A DNA stretch of 64,000 nucleotides. It comes from CAVQWT01 sp963810815. Lineage in GTDB: Bacteria; Pseudomonadota; Gammaproteobacteria; Burkholderiales; Casimicrobiaceae. The DNA is taken from positions 1,298,386 to 1,362,385 of the forward strand of contig CAWEPB010000007.1 of NCBI GenBank assembly GCA_963810815.1, read 5' to 3'. The notes below the pieces were generated by a model. That model was not told where the DNA came from and made no database searches. It saw nothing but the letters and a program-made list of their open reading frames with translations. The position numbers were made by a program, and so were the translations under genes. Below are positions 63,676-64,000 of this stretch, piece by piece (position 1 is the first letter of the stretch; every line of letters begins with the position of its first letter).

Positions 63676-63900
63676 TCATACGACTTTGGGCAGCGAACAT
63701 GACCGGGGCTGATAGCCCAGGGCGCTGTGCGGCCGCCGGTGGATTTAGAACTGCCGCCTGGTCTCGATCAGCACCTTCGCTTCGCGCAGGTCGCGGAACC
63801 ACTCCCGGTTCAGGCACTCGTCGCACAGCTTGCTGTTGAAGCTCTCCACGAACCCGTTGTGCCACGGCTTGCCGGTTCGCCTGAAGTCGATGCGCCCCCT
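63676..63900 (-). pseudogene. IS3-family transposase remnant
   Basis: The C-terminal part of an OrfB-type integrase is recognised: GKPWHNGFVESFNSKLCDECL, then REWFRDLREAKVLIETRRQF and, after an in-frame TAA at 63745, RRPHSALGYQP. The catalytic glutamate region is kept, but the upstream part is missing and a stop breaks the frame. No terminal repeats were seen. It lies between the accessory genes and tRNA-Asn. Confidence 0.75.
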
Positions 63901-63925
63901 GCGGGCACCACGGACGTTCGCGGCA

Positions 63926-63957
63926 AAGAAAAAGAGGCCAGGAATTTCTTCCTAGCC
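63926..63957 (-). terminator. Rho-independent terminator of tRNA-Asn
   Basis: Read leftward, a 9-bp stem (63949-63957 with 63936-63944, one G-U pair) with a 4-base loop is followed by a T-run (A-run on the given strand at about 63928-63933). It sits 12 bases after the tRNA end. Confidence 0.8.
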
Positions 63958-63969
63958 CCTTGATTTGTT

Positions 63970-64000
63970 TGGCTCCCCGACCTGGGCTCGAACCAGGGAC
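63970..64000 (-). tRNA. tRNA-Asn, 3' end only
   Basis: Read leftward from the right edge, the last 31 bases include the T arm (CCTGG-TTCGAGC-CCAGG), the acceptor strand TCGGGGA, discriminator G and encoded CCA. This fits betaproteobacterial tRNA-Asn. The anticodon lies outside the window, so the amino acid is inferred from these parts. Confidence 0.8.

Overview
The window is high-GC DNA with ATGA/TGATG-coupled operons, an AcfArsR-type arsenic repressor, a PaaN-type phenylacetate pathway and a tRNA-Asn with a typical betaproteobacterial 3' half. I read it as a Betaproteobacterium, probably Burkholderiales-like. That is an inference from gene content and style, not a database match. About the first 45.9 kb looks like coherent chromosome. 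From the insertion sequence at 45961 to the tRNA-Asn at the right edge the DNA is patchier, with gene remnants, mobile-element pieces and metal-resistance genes.

Positions 1-2600 hold a truncated glyoxalase-fold gene with its ArsR repressor, an IclR-type regulator and two lipoproteins. Positions 2665-18430 form one tight minus-strand superoperon of 16 genes: paaA-B-C-D-E-paaN-paaG-paaH-paaI-paaK, a metallo-beta-lactamase-fold protein, a flavin hydroxylase with a small partner (MhaAB-like), hmgA, an enoyl-CoA hydratase and paaF. The repressor paaX is divergent, with a dyad between it and paaA. Together the genes channel phenylacetate (through phenylacetyl-CoA epoxidation) and, by inference, 3-hydroxyphenylacetate (through homogentisate) toward central metabolism. 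The thiolase PaaJ and the last two homogentisate steps are not here.

Positions 19588-28073 hold a LysM/BON protein, MenA, FadH (2,4-dienoyl-CoA reductase), a RutE-like nitroreductase, a ferredoxin-less indolepyruvate oxidoreductase IorAB and a class I DAHP synthase. A glutaredoxin-membrane protein and a CPA1 antiporter follow.

Positions 31215-34754 are the most unusual locus: a nucleotidyltransferase divergent from a PqqD-like protein, two tiny paralogous peptides with a shared twin-arginine-like leader and unrelated tails, and an HprK-like kinase. It looks like an undercharacterised peptide-modification or peptide-export system. Positions 34815-43401 hold a YbaK/ProX editing protein, kduD, kduI and a complete peptide/oligosaccharide-type ABC transporter, suggesting uptake of unsaturated uronate or pectin-derived sugars. 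A rhomboid protease and an M16 peptidase follow.

Positions 45961-63900 are accessory: an IS1182-like element with target duplication, a LapA-domain protein, a copper cluster (CopA, CopZ-like, cytochrome c, Spy-like and several Met/Gly-rich proteins), YihY, a second CPA1 antiporter, DUF2254 (intact plus fragment), a CDF transporter, a Crp/Fnr fragment, a luciferase-like oxidoreductase and an IS3 transposase remnant. The window ends in tRNA-Asn.

Five otherwise complete genes (paaH, the first antiporter, the nucleotidyltransferase, the HprK-like kinase and the IS transposase) each carry what looks like one extra base. This may be sequencing error or real decay.
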